In this document: piece by piece, positions 1-7,166 of the stretch | How the letters are laid out: each line of letters opens with the position of its first letter | Numbering within the stretch: position 1 is the first letter of the stretch | Source: JBBIRM01 sp037441765 | GTDB lineage: Bacteria; Desulfobacterota; BSN033; UBA1163 | Direction: 5' to 3' | Assembly: GCA_037441765.1 (NCBI GenBank) | Contig: JBBIRM010000011.1 | Location: 1-36,512 of the forward strand | Length of the DNA: 36,512 bases | Notes under the pieces: model-generated | Database searches by the model: none | The model's input: only the letters and a program-made list of their open reading frames with translations | What the model was told of the DNA's origin: nothing | Translations under genes and position numbers: made by a program

Positions 1-231
1 CAGGACTTTCTCAATTACCTATTAGGGGAACTGGGGTGGTCAGAAACCCATTATCAGGGCTTCTGCCAGCGGATTATCAAAAAACCCCGCCCATTGACCA
101 AGCGAGATGGCCAGAAGGTCATTATTGGATTGATGGCCATTTTAAGAAGTAGGGCCTTAACATCAAAGAGAAGGGGATTTCATTCCAATCGGCACAATCT
201 TATGGAAAGCCAGTTGGGCCTAAACCAATAA
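1..231 (+). CDS. C-terminal fragment of a small protein, possibly GemA-like
   Basis: An open frame runs from the first base of the window to a TAA at 229-231, giving 76 residues without a start, so the gene is cut by the window edge. The pattern of a helix with GWSE, then FCQRIIKK, then LTKRDGQKVIIGLM resembles the C-terminal module of the Mu gp16/GemA family (DUF1018), where a short conserved block ends with 'LT..e...vi..L'. That resemblance is by eye only and could be coincidental. It ends 15 bases before the next gene, on the same strand, so the two could be cotranscribed. I would not assign a function. Confidence 0.4.
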   Translation, partial: QDFLNYLLGELGWSETHYQGFCQRIIKKPRPLTKRDGQKVIIGLMAILRSRALTSKRRGFHSNRHNLMESQLGLNQ

Positions 232-246
232 GGGAGAGGAAAAATC

Positions 247-1035
247 ATGAAAAGATATTGGAAAGTTGGTTTTGCAGGGGCCCTCATCCTGTTATTTGTC
301 TTCATCACATTAGCCAGGGAGAGCGTTCCTGGTTTTATAGAGATGGAGGTAAAAGGGGTGAGACTCGATTTGATTGGACAAAGCCCTGTGGTTATCCTGT
401 CCGATAAAGATGGTAAAAGATTATTTCCTATATGGATTGGATTCCCAGAGGCCAATGCGATAGATAAGGAGATGAGGCATCTTAGCTCAACCAGGCCCAT
501 GACTCATGACCTCCTTCATTCCATTCTGGATCAAGTTAAGGTTAAATTGAAGGAGGTGAAAGTCGTCGATCTAAAGGATAATACCTACTATGCCACCATT
601 TCGCTGATATCCAATAAGAGTCTGATAGAGGTCGATGCCAGGCCAAGCGATGCCATTATCCTTGCACTGAAATCAAAGTGTCCCATCTATGTCTCATCAA
701 AAATCCTTGAACAAAAGGGAGTCGCCATAACACCCTCCCCCATCCATTCTGAGCGGTATGGGATTAGGGTTCAGGAACTCACGCCCTCCTTAGCCTCCCA
801 TTTCAACTTTAAAGGCCAAAAGGGAGTTTTGGTCTCGGAGGTGATGGGAGGTAGTCCTTCTGAACATTCTGGGATCAAGGCAGGAGACATTATTTCAAAG
901 GTCAATTTGGACGAGGTAGGAAGTATAGAGCAATTTGAAGAAGCGATAGACAAAGCAAGGGAGGGGGGTGTAATAAAAATCTTAATTTTTAGGGAGGGGA
1001 AATTTCAAGAGATTCAATTCTCCTTAAAACCTTAA
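247..1035 (+). CDS. Exported bifunctional-nuclease-domain (DUF151) protein with C-terminal PDZ domain
   Basis: 262 residues. Residues 1-24 are a basic start followed by a hydrophobic stretch, a signal peptide or membrane anchor. Residues about 30-155 match the bifunctional nuclease domain (BFN, PF02577/DUF151): the opening 'EMEVKGVRLD', the 'FPIWIGFPEANAI' strand-turn, the 'RPMTHDLL' helix and the 'DARPSDAIILAL' segment are all present. Residues about 170-262 form a PDZ domain with GVLVSEVMGGSPSEHSGIKAGD as its core (binding loop and helix). ATG at 247 follows a purine-rich GGGAGAGGA site. Most BFN proteins are cytoplasmic and lack PDZ domains; here the domain should face the periplasm. Its substrate is unknown, and nuclease activity has been shown only for some family members. 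The domain calls are firm, the cellular role is not. Confidence 0.85.
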   Translation: MKRYWKVGFAGALILLFVFITLARESVPGFIEMEVKGVRLDLIGQSPVVILSDKDGKRLFPIWIGFPEANAIDKEMRHLSSTRPMTHDLLHSILDQVKVKLKEVKVVDLKDNTYYATISLISNKSLIEVDARPSDAIILALKSKCPIYVSSKILEQKGVAITPSPIHSERYGIRVQELTPSLASHFNFKGQKGVLVSEVMGGSPSEHSGIKAGDIISKVNLDEVGSIEQFEEAIDKAREGGVIKILIFREGKFQEIQFSLKP

Positions 1036-1082
1036 GCCTCTATTGCCAAAAAATTATTATAATTTATGACCGAAAATTTGAC

Positions 1083-1511
1083 TTAATTATCGAGTCTTTT
1101 CACAATAGGGACTTTAATAAAAGGAACCCCCTCTTCTTTTAAAAGGGCCTCCTCTTGAGGGGTAGCAACCCCCTTAATATTTCTCTTCTCCGCCTCCCCC
1201 CAGTGGATTTTGAGGGCCTCTTTGGCAAAGTTTCTTCCTACATCCTCAAAATACTTATCCAGATATTCATTGATCATACGGAAGGCCTTTTGGAGATGAC
1301 TCTCTTCCTTCCCCTTATCTTCCTCCCTCTCCCTCTTTTTTGCCTCCCCCTTCTTGATGGCAAAGGGAGAAAAGACCTTATCTACATCTGTATCATTACA
1401 GATGGGACAATTGATCATCCCTGCGGTTTTTTTCTCCTCAAAAGAGGCGCTATCCTTAAACCAGCACTCAAATAGATGACCGTTTGAACAGATAAGATCG
1501 TAAGCAATCAT
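1083..1511 (-). CDS. DUF1178 family zinc-ribbon-like protein
   Basis: About 142 residues, typical of the DUF1178 family (PF06676). The N-terminus reads MIAYDLICSNGHLFECWF, the family signature, with a second cysteine pair at CPIC about 30 residues later, suggesting one metal-binding ribbon. The C-terminal half is helical (WGEAEKRNIKG, EEALLKEEGVPF), also family-typical. The start is set at the ATG at 1511 because the family begins there; a longer frame reaches 1556 but adds 15 unrelated residues. A GGGGAT stretch lies just upstream as a weak ribosome site. It is divergent from the peroxiredoxin gene. The function of the family is unknown. Confidence 0.85.
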   Translation of the reverse strand: MIAYDLICSNGHLFECWFKDSASFEEKKTAGMINCPICNDTDVDKVFSPFAIKKGEAKKREREEDKGKEESHLQKAFRMINEYLDKYFEDVGRNFAKEALKIHWGEAEKRNIKGVATPQEEALLKEEGVPFIKVPIVKRLDN

Positions 1512-1635
1512 ATTTGATCCCCAATTAAAACTAACATTTTCACCCCTTTTTGGCAAGGGATTTTTGAGTCAATTTAATTGCAAATCGACAAAAAATCAAT
1601 TATTTTATTGGTATAATCTTATTAGGAGGACAATC

Positions 1636-2184
1636 ATGAAAAGAAGAAGAATATTCATTTTGCTAATCTTCTCTTTACTTTTTACTCTTCCCTTTCGTGC
1701 AGAGGCGAAGAAGAAAGTGGAATTGATTGGCAGAGAGACGCCCAATTTTACCCTTCCTTCAACAGAGGGAAGAGTGATTAATTATGCAGAGGAGTATTAT
1801 GGGAAATACCATCTCATTATCACCTTCTTTCCTGCCGCCTTTACTCCTATCTGAACCGGGGAGATGGAGGGCCATCAGAGGAATCTCTACCTCTATGAGC
1901 GCTTCAACGCCCGGGTTCTGGGTGTCAGTGTAGATGATGTGATCATCCTGAAATATTGGGCAGAAAGCCTGGATTTAACCTTTCCACTTCTTTCAAATGT
2001 AACTGGGTTTTTAGGTGCCTCTTTTGGAGTGGAACCATCTTCTGAGATCAAGGGGTTTCCGGTCTTTTCAAGAAGGACCGTGATTATTGATAAGAAGGGG
2101 GTGATCCGATATGTACAGGATGGGTCCCCCAGATATAAAGAGATACTTCTGTTCCTCAAAAAGTTGAAGGAAGAAGATCGATGA
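1636..2184 (+). CDS. Exported peroxiredoxin with selenocysteine at the peroxidatic position (TGA 1852-1854 read through)
   Basis: AhpC/TSA-type thiol peroxidase of 182 residues if TGA 1852-1854 is read as selenocysteine (residue 73). The peroxiredoxin signature PxxxTxxC appears as PAAFTPI followed by TGA, then TGEMEGHQ, exactly where the peroxidatic cysteine belongs. The frame continues unbroken to 2184 with conserved blocks (GVSVDD, GFPVFSRRTVIID, a glycine then IRYVQ). No cysteine exists in the rest of the protein, so it looks like a one-Cys (one-Sec) enzyme lacking a resolving residue. The start at 1636 follows AGGAGGA (1624-1630); residues 1-24 are a signal peptide ending near RAEA, so the enzyme should act outside the cytoplasm. 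A short hairpin follows the TGA. A naive caller splits this into two genes or a pseudogene. selA/selB are not in the window. Confidence 0.82.
1863..1876 (+). promoter_or_regulatory. Putative bacterial SECIS hairpin
   Basis: A 5-bp stem, GATGG (1863-1867) pairing with CCATC (1872-1876), closes a 4-base loop AGGG beginning 14 bases after the TGA codon. Bacterial SECIS elements that recruit SelB are small hairpins just downstream of UGA with a G among the first two loop positions; here G is second. A longer-range pairing GAGAT/ATCTC (1861-1865 with 1883-1887) is an alternative. It lies within codons of the peroxiredoxin gene. Its role is inferred from position and shape. Confidence 0.55.
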
Positions 2185-2203
2185 AACCCCAAGGAGTGAA
2201 ACT

Positions 2204-2815
2204 ATGAAAAGAAAAAAATATTTAATCATTTTGTCTTTCATCGCTTCTCTCATTCTCCTCATTGGATGTGCCAGTTTGGAGACGAAGAAGAAGCCCTATG
2301 AAGTCACCTCAAAAGGGACGGTCATCTACAGGGAGGAATTTGAATTTATGTTGCCACCCCTGGGTTGGAATCTTTTTTGGCCAGAGGGAGAGGAGGAAGG
2401 AGAGTTTGCATTTGGATTTATGAGGAGAGACCCAGGCCCCTTCCCATCTCAATCTGTCTTTGCCTATGATGAGGAACCATTTGGATGCTCTACCACCTTT
2501 GAGGGAAGGGAGAGGGAATTTTTCAAGAGGTTTCTCTGGAATGCAATATTAAAGTTTGAAGTCTTAGAAAGAAAGAAGGTTCAAGTCCTCGGGAATGAAG
2601 GTCTATCCGTTACCGTAGAAGGAAAGGATCCGGTGAAGAAGGAGAAGGCAAAGGCCAAGGTAATTTTTACGAAACGAGGGGAGCGCATTGTAGCCTTTTA
2701 TATCACCCAGTGGAGGCCTTTGGATGGGGTTTATGACACATCTGCCTTTGAGGTGTTTGATAAATTTGTTCAGTCTTTTAAATACCTAAAGAAATCTTTT
2801 TATGAAACACTTTGA
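2204..2815 (+). CDS. Predicted lipoprotein of unknown function
   Basis: 203 residues. A basic MKRKK start, a hydrophobic core and the lipobox LIGC (Cys22) give a clear type II signal peptide, so the protein should be lipidated and attached to the inner or outer membrane. AAGGAG lies 10 bases before the ATG. The mature part is mixed alpha/beta with no recognised motif; conserved-looking elements are PPLGWNLFWPE and a region near residues 130-150 rich in lysine. It begins 19 bases after the selenoprotein peroxiredoxin on the same strand, so the two are probably cotranscribed, which hints at a shared envelope role but proves nothing. Confidence 0.8.
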   Translation: MKRKKYLIILSFIASLILLIGCASLETKKKPYEVTSKGTVIYREEFEFMLPPLGWNLFWPEGEEEGEFAFGFMRRDPGPFPSQSVFAYDEEPFGCSTTFEGREREFFKRFLWNAILKFEVLERKKVQVLGNEGLSVTVEGKDPVKKEKAKAKVIFTKRGERIVAFYITQWRPLDGVYDTSAFEVFDKFVQSFKYLKKSFYETL

Positions 2816-2878
2816 GCAAATATGATACATTTCCTCTTTTTCTTTATGTGAGGAGGAGTGTATAAATGGGGGGAGGAT

Positions 2879-3415
2879 ATGAAGATAACAGTCCATAAAT
2901 CCACCTTAGAGGTGGTTCAGGGCGATATTACCCAACAGGATACTGAGGCCATTGGAAATGCAGCAAATTCACGGCTGACAGGAGGTGGGGGAGTGGATGG
3001 TGCGATTCACAGGGCAGGTGGACCAGCGATTATGGCTGAACTCAGGGCAAAATATAAAGGGTGCCCCACAGGATCTGCAGTGATTACAGGAGGTGGAAAC
3101 TTAAAGGCAAAGTATGTGATACATGCAGTGGGTCCCATTTACTCAGGATCGCCCAAAGATGCAGAACTCCTTTCCAGTGCCTATAGAAAGAGCCTGGAGC
3201 TTTGTAGCCAAAACAGAATCTCTTCGATTGCATTTCCCTCGATCAGCACAGGTGTATATGGATATCCTGTGGAAGAGGCCTCTCGGGTTGCCTTAAAAAC
3301 TGTAAGGGATTATCTAAAAGACCATCCAGAAATTAAACTTGTTAGATTTGTCCTCTTTGATTCAAAAACCTTTGAACTCTATCAAGAAGCCCTAAAAGAG
3401 ATCGCTTCATCCTAA
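2879..3415 (+). CDS. Macro-domain protein, probable O-acetyl-ADP-ribose deacetylase
   Basis: 178 residues, a stand-alone macro domain (PF01661) that binds ADP-ribose. Visible hallmarks are 'VVQGDITQQDTEAIGNAANSRL', the glycine-rich GGGGVDGAIHRAGG loop, 'AKYVIHAVGP' and the second loop FPSISTGVYGYP. Such proteins hydrolyse O-acetyl-ADP-ribose or ADP-ribosyl esters. Note that the usual 'AIVNAAN' reads AIGNAAN; the Asn-Ala-Ala-Asn that contacts ribose is kept. The start is uncertain: ATG 2879 fits the family start (MKITV) but a GTG at 2858 is also in frame; AGGAGG at 2851-2856 sits too close to the GTG and GGAGG at 2872-2876 too close to the ATG. It ends before a terminator and faces a convergent reductase gene. 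Confidence 0.9.
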   Translation: MKITVHKSTLEVVQGDITQQDTEAIGNAANSRLTGGGGVDGAIHRAGGPAIMAELRAKYKGCPTGSAVITGGGNLKAKYVIHAVGPIYSGSPKDAELLSSAYRKSLELCSQNRISSIAFPSISTGVYGYPVEEASRVALKTVRDYLKDHPEIKLVRFVLFDSKTFELYQEALKEIASS

Positions 3416-3613
3416 GGTGAGTTGATTCCGTTTAGATCCCTAAACTAAGATCTTCTTCAAGGCCTCTTCGGTCTTTCTGCCTCCGGGACCTTCTTTTTAA
3501 AAGTTAAAAATTAGAAAATTTTAATCTTTTTTTAATCTTCTTCTAATGTGAATATGTTATATTACAAATCAAAAGAAGAAAGAAACTCTTTCCTCCTCAT
3601 TTAACCCGTTCAT

Positions 3614-3642
3614 AAAAAATCCACCCCGAAGGTGGATTTTTT
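3614..3642. terminator. Strong bidirectional Rho-independent terminator
   Basis: A perfect 12-bp inverted repeat, six A then TCCACC (3614-3625) and GGTGGA then six T (3631-3642), with a 5-base loop CCGAA. Because the arms are A-tract and T-tract the hairpin has a T-run on both strands. It sits between the convergent macro-domain and FAD-reductase genes and should end transcription from both sides. Confidence 0.9.
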
Positions 3643-3667
3643 ATTCCATTTTTTTCCCTCGATTGGC

Positions 3668-4873
3668 TCATTTCAGCCTTTTAAAATCGAACCCCTCTTT
3701 CAGGATCTCTTCCTTAAAGTCCTTTACGTTTATCTTATTCTCAATCGCTTGGAGGATTTCTGAGACCCCCTTTGTCTCCCCGAGAAAGATACAACCAACA
3801 ATTCGGTCCTCTTTAAAAGTAACTTTGCAGTAATTACAATTTTCTCGATCACTTCTTACCACACATTCCAATTTTCCTTCAGGGTCAATCTCACCTGCAG
3901 AGGTGAGGTCTATGCCCACAACTTTCAATTTATTTGAGACGACTGTCCCTTCATAAAGGGCATTCCCTCCTGCCATATTTATTCCTGCTATCTCTCCCTG
4001 TCTCTGGGCAGCAGGCCATATTCCATAGACTCGACCCCGATGTTCAGAACAATCTCCTGCTCCATAGATTCCGCTGATATTTGTCTCCAATCGATCATTG
4101 ACTAAAATCCCATTGTTGACCTCTAATCCCATTTCCTTTGCCAGTTGAATATTTGGTCTGACGCCCGCAGATATGATCACCATCTCCCCCTCGATGATCC
4201 TTCCATCTTTTAGACGGATGCCTTCTACCTTCTCCTTCCCAAAAATCTCTTCTGTGGTTGCCCGGAGAAAAAAAGAAAAACCCATCCTTTCCATCTTCTC
4301 CTGAAGAAAGGTTGCCCCTTCAGCATCCATCTGTCTTGGTAGGATTCTCGGATTATGTTCGATGACAGCCACTTTTATGCCTCGCCTCAAAAGGGCACCC
4401 CCTGTCTCAAGCCCTACCAGTCCTCCCCCAATAAGGATCGCTTGCCTAACCTTTGAAGAAAAGTCCTTCATCTCAATGGCATCCTTCATTGTTCGGAGGG
4501 TAAAAACTCCTTTTTTTTCTGATCCCTTAATCGGAGGAACAAAGGCATTACCACCGGTGGCCACAAGCAGAAGATCATAAGGATAACTTTTCCCTTTCTG
4601 GCTCTTGACCTCTCCTTTATCCGGGTTAACCTCTGTAATTTTTTCCTCAAGATGGAGAAAGATCTCCTTATCCTTGTAAAAGGCTTCTGTATGAATTGTA
4701 ATTCCTTGGATGGTTACTTCACCTGCTATAAATTCTGGGAACCGAACACGGTAGTAAAAAGGATAGGGTTCATCTGTAAAAATTCTTATCTCACCCTTAG
4801 GGTCTCCCTCCCTTATCTTCACGGCCGCCCTTGCCCCTGCCACCCCATCTCCAATAATCAGATAGCCTTTCAT
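3668..4873 (-). CDS. FAD-dependent NAD(P)H oxidoreductase (rubredoxin-reductase/NirB-N-like)
   Basis: 401 residues of the pyridine nucleotide-disulphide oxidoreductase fold (PF07992) that moves electrons from NAD(P)H via FAD to a partner. An N-terminal FAD loop GDGVAGARAA lies about six residues in, a second dinucleotide loop GGGLVGLETGG is near residue 150, and GIYGAGDCSEHRG near residue 275 contacts FAD. There is no redox-active CxxxxC of the thioredoxin-reductase or lipoamide type, so it resembles the assimilatory nitrite reductase N-module and rubredoxin/NADH-oxidase-like reductases. The acceptor is unknown. The ATG at 4873 is chosen because AAGGAG lies 5-6 bases before it; an in-frame ATG at 4888 lacks one. 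It starts 16 bases after the DGQHR gene ends, so they form an operon. Confidence 0.85.
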   Translation of the reverse strand: MKGYLIIGDGVAGARAAVKIREGDPKGEIRIFTDEPYPFYYRVRFPEFIAGEVTIQGITIHTEAFYKDKEIFLHLEEKITEVNPDKGEVKSQKGKSYPYDLLLVATGGNAFVPPIKGSEKKGVFTLRTMKDAIEMKDFSSKVRQAILIGGGLVGLETGGALLRRGIKVAVIEHNPRILPRQMDAEGATFLQEKMERMGFSFFLRATTEEIFGKEKVEGIRLKDGRIIEGEMVIISAGVRPNIQLAKEMGLEVNNGILVNDRLETNISGIYGAGDCSEHRGRVYGIWPAAQRQGEIAGINMAGGNALYEGTVVSNKLKVVGIDLTSAGEIDPEGKLECVVRSDRENCNYCKVTFKEDRIVGCIFLGETKGVSEILQAIENKINVKDFKEEILKEGFDFKRLK

Positions 4874-4889
4874 CTCTTCTCCTTCCATC

Positions 4890-6017
4890 TTAAGTCACTT
4901 TCATAGCCTCACGAAGTTCACGGGAAAGGAGATCTACAGTCCCCCGTGTCCCGCCAGCCAGTTTTCTCTTCCATTCTCCCTCTGTCTCAAATCGTTCATC
5001 TCCAATTCTGTCTGCCCAGTTTCTAATTGCCTCCCTTATCCCAAAATAATCAAAGGCATCTTTTTTTAGCTCTCTTGAGCGGGCCATGACATCTGGGCTT
5101 ACCCGGATAAAGGCCCTGAGTGCTGCCCCTGTCTTGATACTATATTTTCGACCTGCCCATGCCTTTGGGAAGATCGCCACAATGGCTTTAAAATAGTTTC
5201 TAAAGAATCGTTTACCATTCTCCTCAAACTCTTTAAAACGCTCAGATCCTCCTACCTTTTCAATGGTGGTAAATAGATCGACCATCTCATCAGCAAGAGA
5301 GGCTTGAGAGACTTTCCCCTTCCCAACGCCAAGTATCTTTATCTCACCCCGCAATGGAGAGTCTTCCTCTTCATTGAGTTGACGGATGATATCATGTGCC
5401 AAGGCCTGATACCGATCTGCATAGAGTCTTCTACCAGCCAGGGAGATGAGGTGGGAGGGATTGAGCCTGGTATGTTTGGCGTTGATGGTCACAAAAAGCT
5501 CGACTGTCTGTCGGGGATCCAAGGAATCAAAAAGGACGGCAGGGACATCTATCTCCATCGCCTTATCCGGGGTTGCCCCAAGGGCGAGGAGCCTGTGCTG
5601 ACCATCAAGACATCGAAGGATCCCTGATTCTTCTGGAATCTGGAGCATGCCGATATTGGGATTCTTCCCAATGGGGGAGAACTGGAGGCGTTTTTCTGTT
5701 ATCATAATGACCGCCCCTGGTATTGCTGGAAGGTTCTGCGCCTCCTGACAATCGGAATAATACTGGACGAGTTCTCTAATCTTCTTTCGAATCATGGGCC
5801 TTTGGAAGGCCGTCTCGCTCCTTCCGATCCTTTTCTCAAGTAACTCCCAATTGATGGGGCTGGTTTTAGAAACCTTTTTCTTTTTCGCCCCCTCCTCAAT
5901 GATAGGGTAATCCAATACCTCAAATTTCACCAGTTTCTGAATGTCGTTTGAGGTAAAAGAGGTTTGATAAAATTCTACTCCAAACTGCCTCACCTTATGA
6001 GCCGGAATAGTGATCAT
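4890..6017 (-). CDS. DGQHR-domain protein, DndB-like
   Basis: 375 residues. The motif LDGQHRLLAL (about residue 140) followed about 50 residues later by VTINAKHTRLNPSHL is the signature of the DGQHR family, whose best-known member is DndB, the regulator of DNA phosphorothioation operons; the fold is ParB/Srx-like. A conserved arginine/asparagine-rich helical C-terminus follows. No dndC, dndD, dndE or dndA-like gene is visible, so this is a solo copy of unknown role. The start at ATG 6017 has AAGGAGGT 7 bases upstream; the GTG at 6026 lies inside that site. Upstream is a likely promoter and, divergently, an HNH nuclease gene. Confidence 0.85.
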   Translation of the reverse strand: MITIPAHKVRQFGVEFYQTSFTSNDIQKLVKFEVLDYPIIEEGAKKKKVSKTSPINWELLEKRIGRSETAFQRPMIRKKIRELVQYYSDCQEAQNLPAIPGAVIMITEKRLQFSPIGKNPNIGMLQIPEESGILRCLDGQHRLLALGATPDKAMEIDVPAVLFDSLDPRQTVELFVTINAKHTRLNPSHLISLAGRRLYADRYQALAHDIIRQLNEEEDSPLRGEIKILGVGKGKVSQASLADEMVDLFTTIEKVGGSERFKEFEENGKRFFRNYFKAIVAIFPKAWAGRKYSIKTGAALRAFIRVSPDVMARSRELKKDAFDYFGIREAIRNWADRIGDERFETEGEWKRKLAGGTRGTVDLLSRELREAMKVT

Positions 6018-6054
6018 GAACCCCACCTCCTTTTCAATTGCTTTCCTTTATCAA

Positions 6055-6083
6055 AAGATAGCAAAATTTAAAGAGGTAAACAA
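6055..6083 (-). promoter_or_regulatory. Probable sigma70-type promoter for the DGQHR operon
   Basis: Reading the minus strand, TTGTTT (6083-6078) and TATCTT (6060-6055) are separated by 17 bases, 38 bases before the ATG at 6017. The match is moderate (4 of 6 in each box), but position and spacing are right. Confidence 0.5.
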
Positions 6084-6150
6084 GTGATTTTTCCCGGTAA
6101 TCCCTTACTCATCTTGGGAACCTAAATTACCTTTTTCCATATGGTTTTGC

Positions 6151-6180
6151 TTGCCTTTAAAAAAGTTTTGGTAGTATAAT
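6151..6180 (+). promoter_or_regulatory. Probable sigma70-type promoter for the HNH nuclease gene
   Basis: TTGCCT (6151-6156) and a perfect TATAAT (6175-6180) are 18 bases apart. The predicted start of transcription near 6187 gives a leader of only about 20 bases before the ATG at 6209, with no visible ribosome site. Confidence 0.6.
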
Positions 6181-6208
6181 ATTGATAATTTATATATGGT
6201 TTGTTTAT

Positions 6209-6505
6209 ATGAAGAGCAGGACTTACAGGATCATTCGAAGACCCAAAAAAGGGAACACTCAGAAATCGGTTGAAGAGATTCTAAGAGAGATTAAGGAGTA
6301 TAAACCCAGATGGAGTGATTATAGGGAGCGTTCCCTCCAGATCCATGGCCTCATCTGTGCAAGATGCGGAAGGGAGTTTGATTCCAAGACCAGGCACCTT
6401 CTGACCGTTCATCACAAAGATGGAAACCATTTGAACAATCCACCAGATGGTTCAAATTGGGAAAACCTATGCATCTACTGTCATGACGAGGAGCATCTGA
6501 TATAG
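6209..6505 (+). CDS. Small HNH nuclease, YajD-like
   Basis: 98 residues. The single domain carries two CxxC zinc pairs (CARC near residue 51 and CIYC near residue 90) around the HNH core, TVHHKDGNHLNNPPDGSNWEN, where the first H, the N and the last H/N positions of the metal-binding finger are present. YajD and similar small HNH proteins have this layout; they are thought to be nucleases, with unknown biological targets. The ATG at 6209 is preferred over an upstream TTG at 6182, which lies before the predicted transcription start. There is no ribosome-binding site, so initiation on a short leader is likely weak. The gene is divergent from the DGQHR operon and the two share a 190-base control region. 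Confidence 0.8.
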   Translation: MKSRTYRIIRRPKKGNTQKSVEEILREIKEYKPRWSDYRERSLQIHGLICARCGREFDSKTRHLLTVHHKDGNHLNNPPDGSNWENLCIYCHDEEHLI

Positions 6506-6569
6506 GTTCTGAAAAGTTATTTTGAGCAAGGGGGAACAATAAAATATCCTCAATTCCTAAATGAAACCC

Positions 6570-6851
6570 TTATAATTCGATGCGGTCAAGAAGGGTAATG
6601 CCTGTATAGTAACAGCAACAGGCGCTTTCAAAATTATTATCAAAGGTCCTCTGCTTTCCATCCTGGAAGAGAATTCTCACATAACACATACCCCCTGGTT
6701 GTTCAGAGGAACGAGTTTCAATTACCACCCCACCTCCCCACGATTTGAATCGTTTATGATAAACCTTATCCCCAACCCTGAGGTATGTGTGCCTTTCCCC
6801 AAGGGGATTTTGGGTGGGGAAAGGTTCATTCTTCTTAGAAATTTTCTTCAA
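6570..6851 (-). CDS. Small DUF3553-like protein
   Basis: 93 residues beginning with TTG, supported by AAGGAAAG 4 bases upstream. After a charged N-terminus, residues about 24-45 read LRVGDKVYHKRFKSWGGGVV, the pattern of small Tudor/SH3-like barrels (DUF3553, also found at the C-terminus of UvrD/PcrA helicases as 'G..V.H..fG.G.V'). The second half, LFQDGKQRTFD, fits the closing strands. A run of three cysteines follows near residue 77, which I cannot explain. It may bind nucleic acid or protein; the function is not known. It stands alone, 113 bases from the next minus-strand gene. Confidence 0.65.
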   Translation of the reverse strand: MKKISKKNEPFPTQNPLGERHTYLRVGDKVYHKRFKSWGGGVVIETRSSEQPGGMCYVRILFQDGKQRTFDNNFESACCCYYTGITLLDRIEL

Positions 6852-6964
6852 TGGCTTTCCTTAAACAAATTATATCACATTTTAGATGGAATATCTTTTT
6901 TGGTTCTTCTTTTATCTCCGTCCATTTGAAGATATCTCCCCTTGGAATCATCCCGGAATAGTCC

Positions 6965-7147
6965 TTATTCCTCATCTCCTTTATAAGGAAGGGCCTCATC
7001 GATCAGCATCACTGGGATGTCATCCTTAATGGGGTAAAGAAGTCCGCAGGCCTTACAGATCAGGCCATCTTCTCTTCGATTTAAAAAGATATCTCCCTTA
7101 CATTTGGGACAGGCCAAGATTTCCAGGAGCTCTTTACTGAGAGGCAT
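6965..7147 (-). CDS. Trm112 family zinc-binding protein
   Basis: 60 residues. LLEILACPKCKGDI followed by LICKACGLLYPIKDDIPVML is the Trm112/YcaR signature with two CxxC pairs forming one zinc site. In eukaryotes and archaea Trm112 activates methyltransferases; bacterial copies often sit among LPS or envelope genes, and this one follows the heptose phosphatase gmhB by 19 bases, probably in one transcript. The start at ATG 7147 is placed 6 bases after AGGAGG; an ATG at 7153 directly abuts that site. Confidence 0.85.
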   Translation of the reverse strand: MPLSKELLEILACPKCKGDIFLNRREDGLICKACGLLYPIKDDIPVMLIDEALPYKGDEE

Positions 7148-7166
7148 TTTCATCCTCCTTTTTTTC

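Noticed and set aside
1612..1617. TATAAT before the selenoprotein gene
   Set aside because: No -35 box at 16-18 bases (TTGCAA is 28 and TCGACA 21 bases away), and the transcript would start inside the ribosome site.
3440..3510. Minus-strand codons reading KEGPGGRKTEEALKK then a stop
   Set aside because: Only 18 codons after an in-frame stop, with no start codon; could be a gene tail but not supportable.
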